Source of the DNA: Symsagittifera roscoffensis
Taxonomy: Eukaryota; Xenacoelomorpha; Acoela; Convolutidae
NCBI RefSeq assembly: GCF_963678635.1
Contig: NC_087062.1
Span: 5,508,193-5,568,192 of the forward strand
DNA length: 60,000 nt
Direction: 5' to 3'
The notes under the pieces were generated by a model. The model saw nothing but the letters and a program-made list of their open reading frames with translations, was not told where the DNA came from and searched no databases. Below are positions 1 through 10,429 of the stretch, one piece after another (the stretch's first letter is position 1; each line of letters begins with the position of its first letter). The position numbers and the translations under genes were made by a program.

Positions 1-619
1 AGATTTACAAACCATATCTAACTTCTCTCCTTTTTTCGTTGAACGATTGACATAGTGTGGAGTAGTTTGTTTTAATTCTGTTTTTTTTAATAATCACAAA
101 GTACATGTTCAAGAAAGCTAAATTTGGAACAAAAGCATGGAAAAAGAGGATAATGAATGTAATTTTTTTCGATTCAAAACACAGTGCTGTAAATGCAAGG
201 TTGAAAATGAGTGACAAAAAGCAACTAAGCGATTTTGTTTTGAGTTCTACAAAAATTAGATTGAGTCAGTCAAGCAACATCATATTAGAAAATCGAGACA
301 CAGAATAATCTATTGTCGACTTTTTGTGGACATTAAATCGAGAAAACACCGATTTTCCATATAATTGTTTTACCATTTTAGAAGAAACCTAAAATCCACC
401 TATCACCAAGAATGCCAAGCGAAAGACAGAGGAAACTAGATCTCTTTCAAAACCTGCAAAGGTCAGTCTGAACAGATTGTGTTCTAGGTGTAGAGAGGCG
501 TATTGATCTGTGCGAAACTTGAGTAAAATAAACGGTTTATCGAGAAAGAAAGAAGAACAATTCTAACAATCCGAGACATCTTATACAAAATTTGATCCAC
601 CAATAAGACATTTCCGGAG
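1..619. other. AT-rich sequence, no confident gene
   Basis: This stretch holds a 67-codon open frame on the plus strand at 105-308, rich in Lys and Ser. It resembles nothing I know. It lies just upstream of a decayed integrase on the same strand, so it may be more of that element, but no motif supports this. Stops are frequent in all frames after 308. Confidence 0.3.
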
Positions 620-1215
620 ATGCCTGGTTTTTATCAAATATATCAAATCAGTTTGGTGTACGGGTTTGGTTTTTGTAGAAAACTTAGCTAGTCATGATCA
701 TGGATTTAAGTATTATTAAATGCTGTAGACGTTTTTCATACTTTTAGAAAAAAAACACTCCTTTGAAGCTTTGAGTTGATGAAGGAATAGAATATAGTCA
801 ATTTTTCGAAAAAATTTGCTAGGAGAAAAACATTGAAGTTTACTCAAAATTTAGTGAAACCATAGCTGAATATGCAGAGAGAGCAATTCAATCTTTAAAA
901 TATTTACTAAATTGTTATATTGAAGATCATGGTCAAAAACTTGTTTATATTTCTATCATGATCTGTTGCAAATTCGGTCTTCCGGAAAATCTCCAAAAGA
1001 TGTGAAAAATCATGACGTTTTATCCAACTTTGCATAATAAACCATTCATGAAAAATAGTGAAACAAAAAAAATTGAGGATAGTGTGAGAACTTTGAAAAA
1101 TTCCGAAAAGCTTACAAGCCACTGTTTACCCAAGAAGTATTCGAAGTATCATCAATATCAACAAAAAACCGGCAACACATCATCAAAGATCTCAATGTAG
1201 AAAAACTTCATAGCA
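620..1215 (+). pseudogene. Degraded Maverick/Polinton-like integrase remnant
   Basis: Integrase-like blocks appear in changing frames. Near 663-719 there is GLVFVENLASHDHGFKYY, then after a frame change a V-D-V-F block near 722-735 that would hold the first catalytic Asp. At about 840-1000 comes KFSETIAEYAERAIQSLKYL, which resembles the end of the rve core around the catalytic Glu in this family. At about 1133-1220 QEVFEVSSIS and a following IIKD block match the C-terminal QEVFEI/IKD module of Polinton-type integrases (the C. elegans F54H12.3 kind). Stops and several frameshifts make it non-functional. No terminal inverted repeats or other Polinton genes (PolB, ATPase, capsid) were found, so it is a fragment. 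The family call is by motif memory and inference; the blocks themselves are in the sequence. Confidence 0.45.
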
Positions 1216-1494
1216 ATTGTTAATAAAAAAAGCTGACGAAATAGTCAGATTGAAAGTAAAGTTTTTTTAAAGTTTAACTTCTATCGATAAGTAGTGATGG
1301 ATTTTTTTTATTCTTGAGCTAGTTGCTAATGCTTTTTTAATTGTTATTAAAGTCTTAAAGTCTTAAAGTTTTCTACAAAATCTCTAACTGGCAAATACAA
1401 ATACACTGAGAGAAGAGTATTTCAGAAAAATTGTATTCTTCATTGTACCAAAACGTTACTTAAAGAAAGTTTTTCTGAGTTTAAATGCATGAGA
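1216..1494. other. Unassigned AT-rich sequence
   Basis: No gene or repeat recognised beyond a short local repeat of the word AGTCTTAA near 1350-1365. Confidence 0.3.
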
Positions 1495-3266
1495 AACTTC
1501 TGAGGCAACAAGAAAGCTTGATCTGATGCATATCAAGCTGGAAACCAGTTTCTAGTATTAAAACTTGAAAAACTGAAAAAAAATTTTGTTGTTGCTAAAA
1601 ATTTTTCCATCTGTTAGATTAAACATTTTTCACGCTTAAGAAATGTAATATTTCGAGAAGTGTTTTTGTCCCAGGGGGGTAGCATAATACTCACCTAGTG
1701 GGTCAGCATCTGGTGTTACAAGTTTGGCATATTTGCTTGAGAATTTTTTTCACGTCCACTACCTCGCTTAATTGAACAAATTATAAATTTATTTGCTTAC
1801 ATGAGCGTCCTCACTCACCACGGGGGGTAATATCTATAGTTGCAAATATGACAGATGTGTCTGAGGAAACTTACTGAAGCTGACTATCAAGAAAATTATC
1901 ACAGCATAATACATGGGATTTTAAACATTCGCCTTTGGAATCTTTACTATTGCTGTATCGGCAAAACAGCGCGCCAAAATTTTTTTGCTTCTTTTTGAAA
2001 CTTACCGTAGAAAACTCACCATCTGATACTCTGAATCCTAAAACCTATTCAAAAACCTGGAACATATATATCCCATCATAATGCATAGGGTGTTGAATGG
2101 ATACTCTATAGCGTATCTTAAAACTTGGAGGTCAGCACCCCCGGAAGATTTCTACCCGTCACATGCTATTTGTTTAGTCAAATTGGTTGGTTGAAAAAAA
2201 AAACAACGAAGGTAGTATATCAGGGCAAACAGATGAGTAGTTGAAATTCGAACTAAACGGAGTTTTAACGAGAAAAAGTTTTGATGTTGTTGTTTTTCGA
2301 TTATGTTGATAATTTTTCTCCCTCAAAAATCAAAAAAAAAAATTTTTAAGTTGCATGGGGTTTTAGTGTTACCAGTTAACTTCTGAGGCAACAAGAAAGC
2401 TTGATCTGATGCATATCAAGCTGGAAACCAGTTTCTAGTATTAAAACTTGAAAAACTGAAAAAAAAATTTTGTTGTTGCTAAAAATTTTTCCATCTGTTA
2501 GATTAAACATTTTTCACGCTTAAGAAATGTAATATTTCGAGAACTTTTTTGTCCCAGTGGGGTAGCATATCCCTCACCTAGTGGGTCAGCATCTGGTGTG
2601 ACAACTTTGGCATATTTGCTTGAGAATTTTTTTTCACGTCCACTACCTCGCTTAATTGAACAAATTATAAATTTATTTGCTTACATGAGCGTCCTCACTC
2701 ACCACGGGGGGTAATATCTATTGTTGCAAATATGACAGATGTGTCTGAGGAAACTTACTGAAGCTGACCATCAAGAAAATTATCACAGCATAATACATGG
2801 GATTTTAAACATTCGCCTTTGGAATCTTTACTATTGCTGTATCGGCAAAACAGCGCGCCAAAATTTTTTTGCTTCTTTTTGAAACTTACCGTAGAAAACT
2901 CACCATCTGATACTCTGAATCCTAAAACCTATCCAAAAACCTGGAACATAAATACTCCATCATAATGCATAGGGTGTTGAATGGATACTCTAGAGCGTAT
3001 CTTAAAACTTGGAGGTCAGCACCCCCGGAAGATTTCTACCCGACATATGCTATTTGTTTAGTCAAATTGGTTGGTTGAAAAAAAAAACAACGAAGGTAAG
3101 TATATCAGGGCAAACAGATGAGTAGTTGAAATTCGAACTAAACGGAGTTTTAACGAGAAAAAGTTTTGATGTTGTTGTTTTTTGATTATGTTGATAATTT
3201 TTCTCCCTCAAAAATCAAAATAAAAAATTTTAAGTTGCATGGGGTTTTAGTGTGACCAGTTAACTT
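1495..3266. repeat. 883-bp tandem duplication, two copies
   Basis: Copy 1 is 1495-2377 and copy 2 is 2378 to about 3266, both starting AACTTCTGAGGCAACAAG. They are nearly identical, differing by a few substitutions and one- to three-base indels (for example around 1668 against 2552, and 2100 against 2985). The unit contains no convincing ORF. It has short G-runs (CACGGGGGGTAATATC) and the phrase GTGGGTCAGCATCTGG. The copies touch directly with no spacer, so they are a tandem duplication and not a pair of LTRs. Confidence 0.9.
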
Positions 3267-3733
3267 GACTATAAAACATTTAGAATTTTTTTGAGTGCGA
3301 CTTATGCTTTTTTAAAACTAACTCAAAAATTTTAAAAAGTTTTTTGTGTGAATACGTGTGCTATGAATTTTTGAGCAAAAGCCGGTTTGAATTTTTGATT
3401 TTGGTCGAGCGAGTAAAGCAATTAGGTAGACCTTATAGTAGGAAAAAACAGTTTTCATTCAAGCGGTGAAGTGAAAAATTAATTATCATTCCATGAGAAC
3501 CAACTTTCACCGCTTCCAGCTGCGCTTCCTCCAAAGTGAAAAATTTTACAAAAATATTAAACAAATTTTTGAAAATTTGCAAAATTCAGAATATGTTATG
3601 TTTTTTCTTATAATCAAGATCAATTGTTCCTTATGTTTCTTATGTGCTTTTGTTTTCCCTTTTTCAGCACGCCACGCACTCCTGAATACAAACATGTTTA
3701 ATACTGGGGCGGATCCTGAAAACATGTTTAATA
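3267..3733. other. Unassigned; left flank of MITE
   Basis: AT-rich sequence with no gene that I trust. A plus-strand open frame at 3493-3879 runs straight into the MITE and is most likely chance. Near 3696-3738 the words ACATGTTTAATAC(A/T)GGG occur twice, as if the MITE end region had been duplicated. Confidence 0.35.
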
Positions 3734-4134
3734 CAGGGCCGGATCTAAGATTTTCTCCAGGTGGAGGGCGAATTCTCAAAAAAAATTTTAAAGTTTGTCG
3801 ACCTCTTTTTAGGTCGAGCAAATTGATTTACCGAGCTCTCTTCAAGCACCAAATAGACCTTGTTTTGGTCGAATTTTGAAAAAAAACAGGCCAAAAAAGC
3901 GTTATGAGGCGTTTTTTGGACATTTTTGACCAAAAAATTGGGTTTTTTGGCGCCCCCCCCCCCCTCCTCAAAATTAGTATACACTGACTCGGAAAGGGGC
4001 TTTTTTTTTAAATTTTAGGGTCCGCCTTCAGAACTTGATATCTCAAAATAGTACAAAGGGAGGACCCTTTGGGTCGGCATGAGGTCGAATCCTTGAGAAG
4101 GAGGGGAGTGATCGCCCCCCTTCATCCACCCCTG
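3734..4134. mobile_element. Non-autonomous hAT-type MITE
   Basis: The left end reads CAGGGCCGGATCTAAG and the right end, on the other strand, CAGGGGTGGATGAAG. These are imperfect terminal inverted repeats of the CAGGGG-CGGAT kind common in hAT elements. The flanking octamers are GTTTAATA on the left and TTTTAATA on the right, an 8-bp target duplication with one mismatch, as hAT transposases make. The interior has a run of 13 C at about 3952-3964 and no transposase. It must have moved using an enzyme from elsewhere. Confidence 0.72.
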
Positions 4135-4494
4135 TTTTAATACATTTTCTATTGTGATTTGAAATTTTTGTGCCACTAGCTCAACAAGTCGCTGCTCTTG
4201 TTTGATATGTAATTATGTTGCTTACTTTATATCTAATCATAAACAGTTCTGGGTTGCTGCCGTAACGATTTATAGGAAGCACGAGGCTGCAGTCAAAATA
4301 AACACAAGATGACCATGGAGAATCGATGGCAACTGCTAAAACAAAAACCACATGTATATCTACGGCAAAAAAACTATTTAACTTTCTGTTTGTGATAAGT
4401 AAACGATTGAGCGATTAGGTTTGCTGTGAACAAGTTTGGAGCCAAATTTTGGAAATTTATCTTCAAACTTTTGCGGCAAATTAAAGCTTTGTAT
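4135..4494. other. Unassigned flank of the gypsy element
   Basis: AT-rich sequence without a supported gene. Its last four bases, GTAT at 4491-4494, are the left copy of the target duplication of the element that follows. Confidence 0.4.
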
Positions 4495-4701
4495 TGAGAT
4501 AGAGACCAGTTTTAAGTTTATGTAAATGCCATCAATTGTTCTTTCTGTCTGGAGACCTGTCTCTTTGACCTTGTGATCTCCAATGTCTATTCTGATCTGA
4601 AATAAAACATTGCAGTAAGATTTCGATTTGATGCCTAACAGTTGAACTAAAAATACAACTTATTTACAATCTTTTGATATTCCGATCATACGACTTTAAC
4701 A
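4495..4701 (+). repeat. 5' LTR of the gypsy element
   Basis: 207 bp, TG...CA ends, with a poly(A) signal AATAAA at 4601-4606 in CTGAAATAAAACATT. I see no TATA box. It matches the 3' LTR except at three positions (A/G near 4502, T/C near 4590, T/A near 4687). Confidence 0.93.
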
Positions 4702-4716
4702 TGGCGCAGCCAGCAG
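4701..4716 (+). promoter_or_regulatory. Primer-binding site, likely tRNA-Ser type
   Basis: TGGCGCAGCCAGCAG follows the LTR with no spacer, starting at 4702. Its complement would end in the tRNA CCA preceded by G, the discriminator base usual for tRNA-Ser, and it resembles the 3' end of tRNA-Ser(UGA). The last LTR base plus the first two PBS bases also spell an ATG (4701-4703). Confidence 0.6.
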
Positions 4717-5862
4717 AGAAAAGAGGAGGGGGAAAATCCACTGAACATTGTAGCATTTTGGGAGGCACGAACACCGGAACCTCCAGTCTATTGGGAGGAG
4801 TGGATAATTAAATTTCACTGGGGGATGATAGCAAAGTACGATATTGATCCCGATGATTTCTATTTTGCGAGTACTCTGAACGCGGCGGCTATCGGGGCGT
4901 TGTCTGAAGAAGTAAATGGAAAAAACCGTCTCGAATCGGAAAAGAAGTTAAAGTCTTATCTTTATCTATGTATCGGAGACGATGCGCAGCGGATATTCAA
5001 AGCACGGAAACCGACGGTTAGCATTAAAACCGAACGGTACCCACGGGTTCTAGATGAGATGCAAGACGTGTTCCAAAGATAAAGGAATGTAACGCATGAA
5101 CGGGGTCTTTTCTACGGAAGGAAACAACGTGAGAATGAAACATTCGAAAAATTCCATGCGGAACTAAGTGCCCTAGCAGGTAGATGTGATTTTGCAAATG
5201 CGGCCGAAAATGTTCGTGACATTTTCATTATGAATATCCGTGAGTCGGATTGCCAACGAGAATTATCACGTTCAACTAAATTACCCGAAGAAGTCTACAG
5301 GATCGCCTTGTCATACGAACGCGGGGAGCGTGCATACAAATCATATACGGGAAAACCAGCTTCAACAGCTCCGACTATTTCAATAAAACAAGAACCGGTG
5401 AGTAACATAAGAAGGGGACAAGGATTTTTTCGAGGCCGAGGACGTGGGGGACGTGGAGGATACACCCAAGGACCGAGTAGTAGTGGAGGAAGCGGAAATA
5501 ACCGTAGGTGTTACAATTGCGACGCACCAAATTTTACCATGGATCACATTGCAAGCTGTCCTGCAAGGGGAGCAACATGTAATTCATGCCGAAAAATAGG
5601 TCACTTTGAACGAACATGTCGAGGAGTCAGAAGAGGAACTAACCATTGGCGGGGACGAGGACGAGTAGGCCTGGTCAGGGAGGAAAATGAGCATCACCAG
5701 AGTACACAAAACGTGAATGACGGGAACGAAGATCAAGTGTCGTGGGTCAATCAGCAGGGGGTCGTAGAAAACGAATCCATGACGTCGGGATCGGACGAGT
5801 ACATGGTAATGTCAATACACAGGAAAAAGAATGAATCCGAACTAAAGATTCCTGGATTATAA
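4701..5862 (+). pseudogene. gag: gag of the gypsy element (broken)
   Basis: Gag forms the capsid and nucleocapsid that package element RNA. The reading frame is open from 4702, including the capsid-like stretch 4825-5082 (PDDFYFASTL) and, after an in-frame TAA at 5080-5082, a second stretch to the stop at 5860-5862. The second part holds an Arg/Gly-rich region (about 5410-5500) and two zinc knuckles: C-x2-C-x9-H-x4-C and C-x2-C-x4-H-x4-C at about 5512-5620. The ATG at 4701 lies in another frame, and a one-base indel in the G-run near 4731 would account for this. The break and the stop mean no full-length Gag from this copy. The next ORF lies in the +1 frame. Confidence 0.88.
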
Positions 5863-7945
5863 CAACAATCGGATAAACATAATGGGGAAGGTAACAGTGA
5901 TGATGTCATTAAACGGCTGGGCAGCTCCAGCGCAAGTGTCGGTTATATCCGGGAATCACCAGTCAATCCTGGGGCGGGATCTGATGGGCACCCTGGGATT
6001 CGAGCTAGTCCAACGAAAGAAAGTGATGGGAATCACAGGGGAAGGAATCAGCCAAGAGGAGGAGAAATATGACGAACTGCAAACATACTTCTGTAAGTTG
6101 TACCCAAATTTGTTTACTAGGATAGGAAAAATCCGGAATGCAAAAGTAAGAGCCGAATTTTTTGAAAATTTGAAGCCCGTACAACAAAAAGGACGCAGGG
6201 TGCCAATCAGTCTACAAGATAAGGTGGATAAAGAAATCCATCGGCTAATAAATGAAGGGCATATCGTAAAATTACAAGAATGCTCAGATAAGTATTTCGT
6301 ATCCCCCATCGTTATTACAGTGAAAAAAGATGGAAGTATAAAAATAGCACTGGAATCAAGAGAACTAAACAAGCAGGTACATAAAAACAAGTACCAAATG
6401 CCAAATATTGACGAATTAATAGACGGAGTAAGCCAGATTATTGCGGAGAAAAAAGCGGGGAATGTATATTTTACAACGTTGGATTTTACATATGCGTACG
6501 GACAAGTCGCTTTAGAACAAAAAACGAGCGAACAATGCAATTTCTCACTCGTCGGTGGGAAATCCACAGGAACTTATCGTTTTAAAAACGGATTTTACGG
6601 ATTGACGTCAATGCCGGCGGAATTTCAAAAAGTAATTGACAATTTACTTAAAGAGTTCCCTCAGGCCAACGCGTTCATTGATGATATCTTAATCTCTTCG
6701 AAAGGAACTAAGATCGAACACATCGCGTTGGTCGAGAAGATATTGAAAAAGCTGGATATTTCTAATGTTGCTCTAAAACTACGAAAATGCGAATTTGCGA
6801 AAACAAAGTGCGAATGGCTCGGATTTCGAATTGGGGAAAGTGGTATTACACCCTTAGTAAGAAAAACACAAGCAATTGAAGACTTGAAAACCCCTAAATC
6901 CCGAAAACAGTTGAAATCTTTGATGGGTTCACTACACAGTTTACATAAGTTCTTACCCAATCTCGCAGAATTAAGTGCACCATTAAGGCCACTTTTAAGT
7001 CAAAACAACGATTTTATTTGGACTAACGTTTGCGAAAATGCATTCCAACATTTAAAATCACTAGTGAAAAATATTGTTGAATTACGACATTTCGATATTC
7101 ACCGTGAGACTAGAATTATCTGTGACGCTAGCCACGATGGTTTGGGGGCCGTGTTAGAACAGTATGGGGCATCAGGTTGGCATCCCATTTCGTTTGCATC
7201 GCGTTATCTTAACCCGGCTGAGAAAAAAAACTCCACGAACAAATTAGAACTACTTGCGGTAGTATGGGCTACGGAACATTTTCGTAATTACATATATGGC
7301 CGTTATTTCACAGTTATTTCGGATCATAAGGCCCTGCTAACCTTATTAAATTCATCTCCGAAGGGAAATAAAACGTTTTTCAGCCGACTAACACGCTGGT
7401 ACGATCGGTTAGTGCCGTACGATTTTAAAGTTGAACACAGGCAGGGGTCTAAAATGGGAATGGCAGGTTATTTGTCCCGGTTCCCATCTGCGGCGGCACC
7501 CGAGACCAGTCGTTACGACGAAAGCTTTATAGTAGCGAAAATAAAGATGATAAATGAAACTCTAAATCCTAAGGCTAAAATGAAACCTAGGGGTCAAAAC
7601 GTGAAACAAGTAAAACTAATACCGGCGGTACAGGGCGATCAATCATGCTCTGACACAACGACATTTGTAGCAGCCAATGAGAACACAAGAGCAATTGAAT
7701 ATGCAAATACTCACGGTGAGACTAAGCGCTCACTAGAGGGCGTGTGTGCATGCAACCGGCGGTTGACCAATCAGATTCAAGAAGTTTGCATACCGGCGGA
7801 AATATGCAAATATCAAAGAAGAACGTTCAGACATCGTTCTCGCTACGCAATTTCAAGTCGCAAACAACAAGATATGAATAACATGAATAGTAAAAACTCA
7901 ATAAATTCACCTGAAAAAATGATCAAATTACCTCTGCTATTGTAA
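5846..7945 (+). pseudogene. pol: pol: protease remnant, reverse transcriptase, RNase H
   Basis: Open from 5846, with the first ATG at 5882 (numbered residue 1). Residues 14-40 match the C-terminal half of a retropepsin (VISGNHQSILGRDLMGTLGF); the half with the catalytic D-T/S-G is missing, apparently deleted between gag and pol. RT follows: first catalytic Asp at residue 201 (TTLDFTYAYGQVAL) and the FIDD active site at 265-268. RNase H has Asp 415 (CDAS), Glu 456 (KLELLA) and Asp 481 (SDHKAL). The fourth acidic residue, expected in the A-D-x-L-S-R motif, is Gly 529 (MAGYLSR). The frame ends early at 7945 because of a one-base loss in an A-run near 7913; the next segment continues in the frame opened there. 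Confidence 0.93.
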
Positions 7946-9069
7946 ATACATCAACAAATTCTGGAGACGTTAACCTTAACCTTGTACTTAATCGTGTAAA
8001 TCAACCCCCCAGCCTCAGTTCTGTCAGTTCGGACTCGGATATTGAGTTAATACCACCCGAAATTATCGAGAGAAAACAAACAAATTCGAAGAAATGCAAC
8101 ACCATAATCTCATTCCCTCATCAATTCCCAGGATTATCCTACCCATTAGTACAGAGCGATAAATGGGTTTACTCCATAATACCGTCGGACAGTCAAGTTG
8201 TACGAAAAATGGAACACCCGGAAATTCTCAGTGTAAATTTGGTTGAGGCTAATTTGGAAAAGGATCCCATTATGAAGACCATACGTGACGCTATCAGAGA
8301 CAAAAACCCAAGAGCCCGAGAAATCATCACTAAACTAGGACCATATTACGCTCAATACTACAATGACTTTGCAGTACGGGAAAACTGCCTTTGGATGGAC
8401 GGCCGGTTGGCTATACCGAAGGACATGTCCTCTGCAGTCCTAAACCGTCTACACTTTCACCACCATGGACGAGATAAGATGTTCGCCGCCGCAAAAGATG
8501 TGTGGATTCCTTTAATGCACCGAAACATAGCCGCAACAGCGAAGTACTGTAAAAGCTGCATAGAAGCAGGTAAAAATCTAAAACCGGATATACCGAAACA
8601 TGACGTTGGGGAAACTTATGAGGCTAAAGAACCAAACGATTTGGTCCAACTAGATTTCTGGGGCCCAGTTAATTATGTAAGGGGTAGGAAGAAATATGTA
8701 CTCGTAGCAGTAGACACTTTTTCGCACTGGCCATCAGCATATATATGCTCTAGTAACAAATCAAAAAATGTCCTAAAGTTCCTAAGGAAATACATAAATA
8801 CTCATGGACACCCAAGGAAGTTGCATATGGATCAGGCAACGGAGTTTTTCTCGAATGATATTCAAAGTTTCTGTAACTACGAAGGCATTGAACTAATCAA
8901 ATCTCCAGTTAAGGATCATCGCGCAACGGGAATGGTCGAAAGAACGATTGGGTCAATAAAAAATTACGTGCTCACGTACCTCCCGGAAAATAAAAATTGC
9001 AAATTTGGGGAAATGATATCTCGAGCGTTAGCGCTTTACGCTTTGTGCCACATTCTAAGACTAAACTAA
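7919..9069 (+). pseudogene. pol: integrase (HHCC and DDE core)
   Basis: Continues pol after the frame break near 7913. A Ser/Asn-rich linker (to about 8200) leads to an N-terminal zinc domain with His at about 8452-8465 and the C-x2-C pair in KYCKSC (about 8545-8562). The catalytic core has Asp at 8653 (QLDFWGPV), Asp at 8830 (HMDQATEF, where DNG is more usual) and Glu at 8938 (GMVERTIG). All three DDE residues are present. The frame breaks near 9030-9036 and the protein continues in another frame from there. An integrase inserts the cDNA, consistent with the 4-bp duplication. This copy cannot make it in one piece with RT. Confidence 0.92.
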
Positions 9070-10055
9070 CACCCTTTGAAGCATATCATGGAAGAGAAGC
9101 AAATACGGCGTTTCGAAATTTAACAAAAACACCATCATTGAAAAATCTAAATTGGAACAATGTTGTTAACCAGAAGCTATCTTGTTTAGACAAGGCGAGT
9201 AATCTCCCTGAGGTGGAGCTGACACTGGATTGGGAAGAGAGAAGCGACTTAGTATACGCACCAGAGCAAAGAAAAACCCCAAGGATTTTGAACGATGATG
9301 AGATAATCGACAGGGATCCAAAGGCAACGGAGAGGTCAGATAAAGTTCCAAAGCAACTAGGAGGGCTAAAACGGCACATGACAAGCTCAACAATAGTCTA
9401 TCAACAGACAGGAAAAACAGACCCAAAGTATCCAAGGAGGTATAAACGTTTACCATTGAAAATCGAAAAATTAACTGATCATACTGTGAAAATGGAAAAA
9501 GGGGCGTTACCTAGGCGAAGTGGTGTTTCTTTTAGAACTGCGGCCGAGGAAAGCCTAATCAAAGATCGGAACGACGCGTGTATCCCGGGTCCCAGCAAGT
9601 ACCGGAAAAGCACAAAGGGTCCAATTGAAATGGGGAAAAGTACCCCGGGTCCGAGTGAGCCCGAAAAGAGCACCCAGGGTCCAAGTGTACCCACAAAGTT
9701 CAAACGCAAGGCGGACAAGGAAAAATCCGCAATGAAACAGGCGATTAAAGCAGCAAACGCGAGGATCGTAGAGTACAGCGCGGACGAGAGTGAGGAGAAT
9801 GACATGAGCGACTGGACAGTTGAGGAGGACGAGGCGGAAAAGACTGCGGCGAGTAAGGACGTAATTGAACCGTCGGATACAGCGGCGACGAGTAAGGACG
9901 CAATTGAACCGTCGGATACAGTGGTCACTCGAACGCCGAAGACCGTGGAAGGAAATCGAAAGAAAGGCGCAGAGGGGACAAGAAAATCAACGCGGCAGCG
10001 ACGAGGTGTTGATAAGATGGGGGGTGTCATGATCCACCGTATACAAGACAAGTAA
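9033..10055 (+). pseudogene. pol: integrase C-terminus and repeat-bearing tail
   Basis: The frame resumes with the usual end of the integrase core (LTPFEAYHGREAN) and a basic C-terminal region (PRRYKRLPLKI). A charged, probably disordered tail follows. It contains three to four units of about 12 residues with the core K-S-T-x-G-P-S (about 9590-9700) and two units of 13-14 residues with the core SKDxIEPSDT (about 9850-9920). It ends in an Arg-rich stretch before the stop at 10053-10055. No chromodomain is seen. The tail has no envelope features. Its role is unknown; it may help target-site choice or nuclear import, which is a guess. Confidence 0.8.
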
Positions 10056-10218
10056 CATGACGCATACCGAAAAAGAAAAAAAAACCTATACGAGAGGTTC
10101 GGCAAGGTTGCCTAAAAACTCAAGTAAAACTGAAAATGATATGTAACATGAATTCGCAAGATTACATTACAAGTTGAAAAATTTTATACAAGCTAAAAAT
10201 TATTTGTGGTTGCCCGAA

Positions 10219-10425
10219 TGAGATAGGGACCAGTTTTAAGTTTATGTAAATGCCATCAATTGTTCTTTCTGTCTGGAGACCTGTCTCTTTGACCTTGTGA
10301 TCTCCAATGTCCATTCTGATCTGAAATAAAACATTGCAGTAAGATTTCGATTTGATGCCTAACAGTTGAACTAAAAATACAACTTATTTACAATCTTTTG
10401 ATATTCCGAACATACGACTTTAACA
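10219..10425 (+). repeat. 3' LTR of the gypsy element
   Basis: 207 bp, nearly identical to the 5' LTR, with the AATAAA signal at 10325-10330. The right target duplication GTAT follows at 10426-10429. Confidence 0.93.
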
Positions 10426-10429
10426 GTAT

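Larger units (their letters stand above)
4495..10425 (+). mobile_element. Ty3/gypsy LTR retrotransposon, young but defective
   Basis: Two 207-bp LTRs (4495-4701 and 10219-10425) begin TGAGATAG and end TTTAACA. They differ at three visible sites, about 98.5% identity, so the insertion is recent. A 4-bp target duplication GTAT lies at 4491-4494 and 10426-10429. The order gag, protease remnant, RT, RNase H, integrase is that of Ty3/gypsy (Metaviridae). Damage: a frame break in the G-run near 4731, an in-frame TAA at 5080, loss of the protease N-terminal half, a one-base frame break in the A-run near 7913, another near 9030, and a changed RNase H catalytic residue. No env gene and no clear polypurine tract before the 3' LTR. 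Confidence 0.95.

Noticed and set aside
1495-3266. The 883-bp repeats as a pair of LTRs
   Set aside because: The copies touch with nothing between them and lack TG...CA ends or target duplications.
3493-3879. 128-codon plus-strand frame
   Set aside because: It crosses the left end of the hAT-type MITE, so it cannot be an old gene; no motif.
5956-6567. 203-codon minus-strand frame
   Set aside because: It is antisense to the RT reading frame, whose catalytic motifs are clear.
9479-10105. 208-codon minus-strand frame rich in Ser, Leu and Phe
   Set aside because: Antisense to the pol tail; its composition mirrors the Lys/Asp/Glu-rich sense frame.
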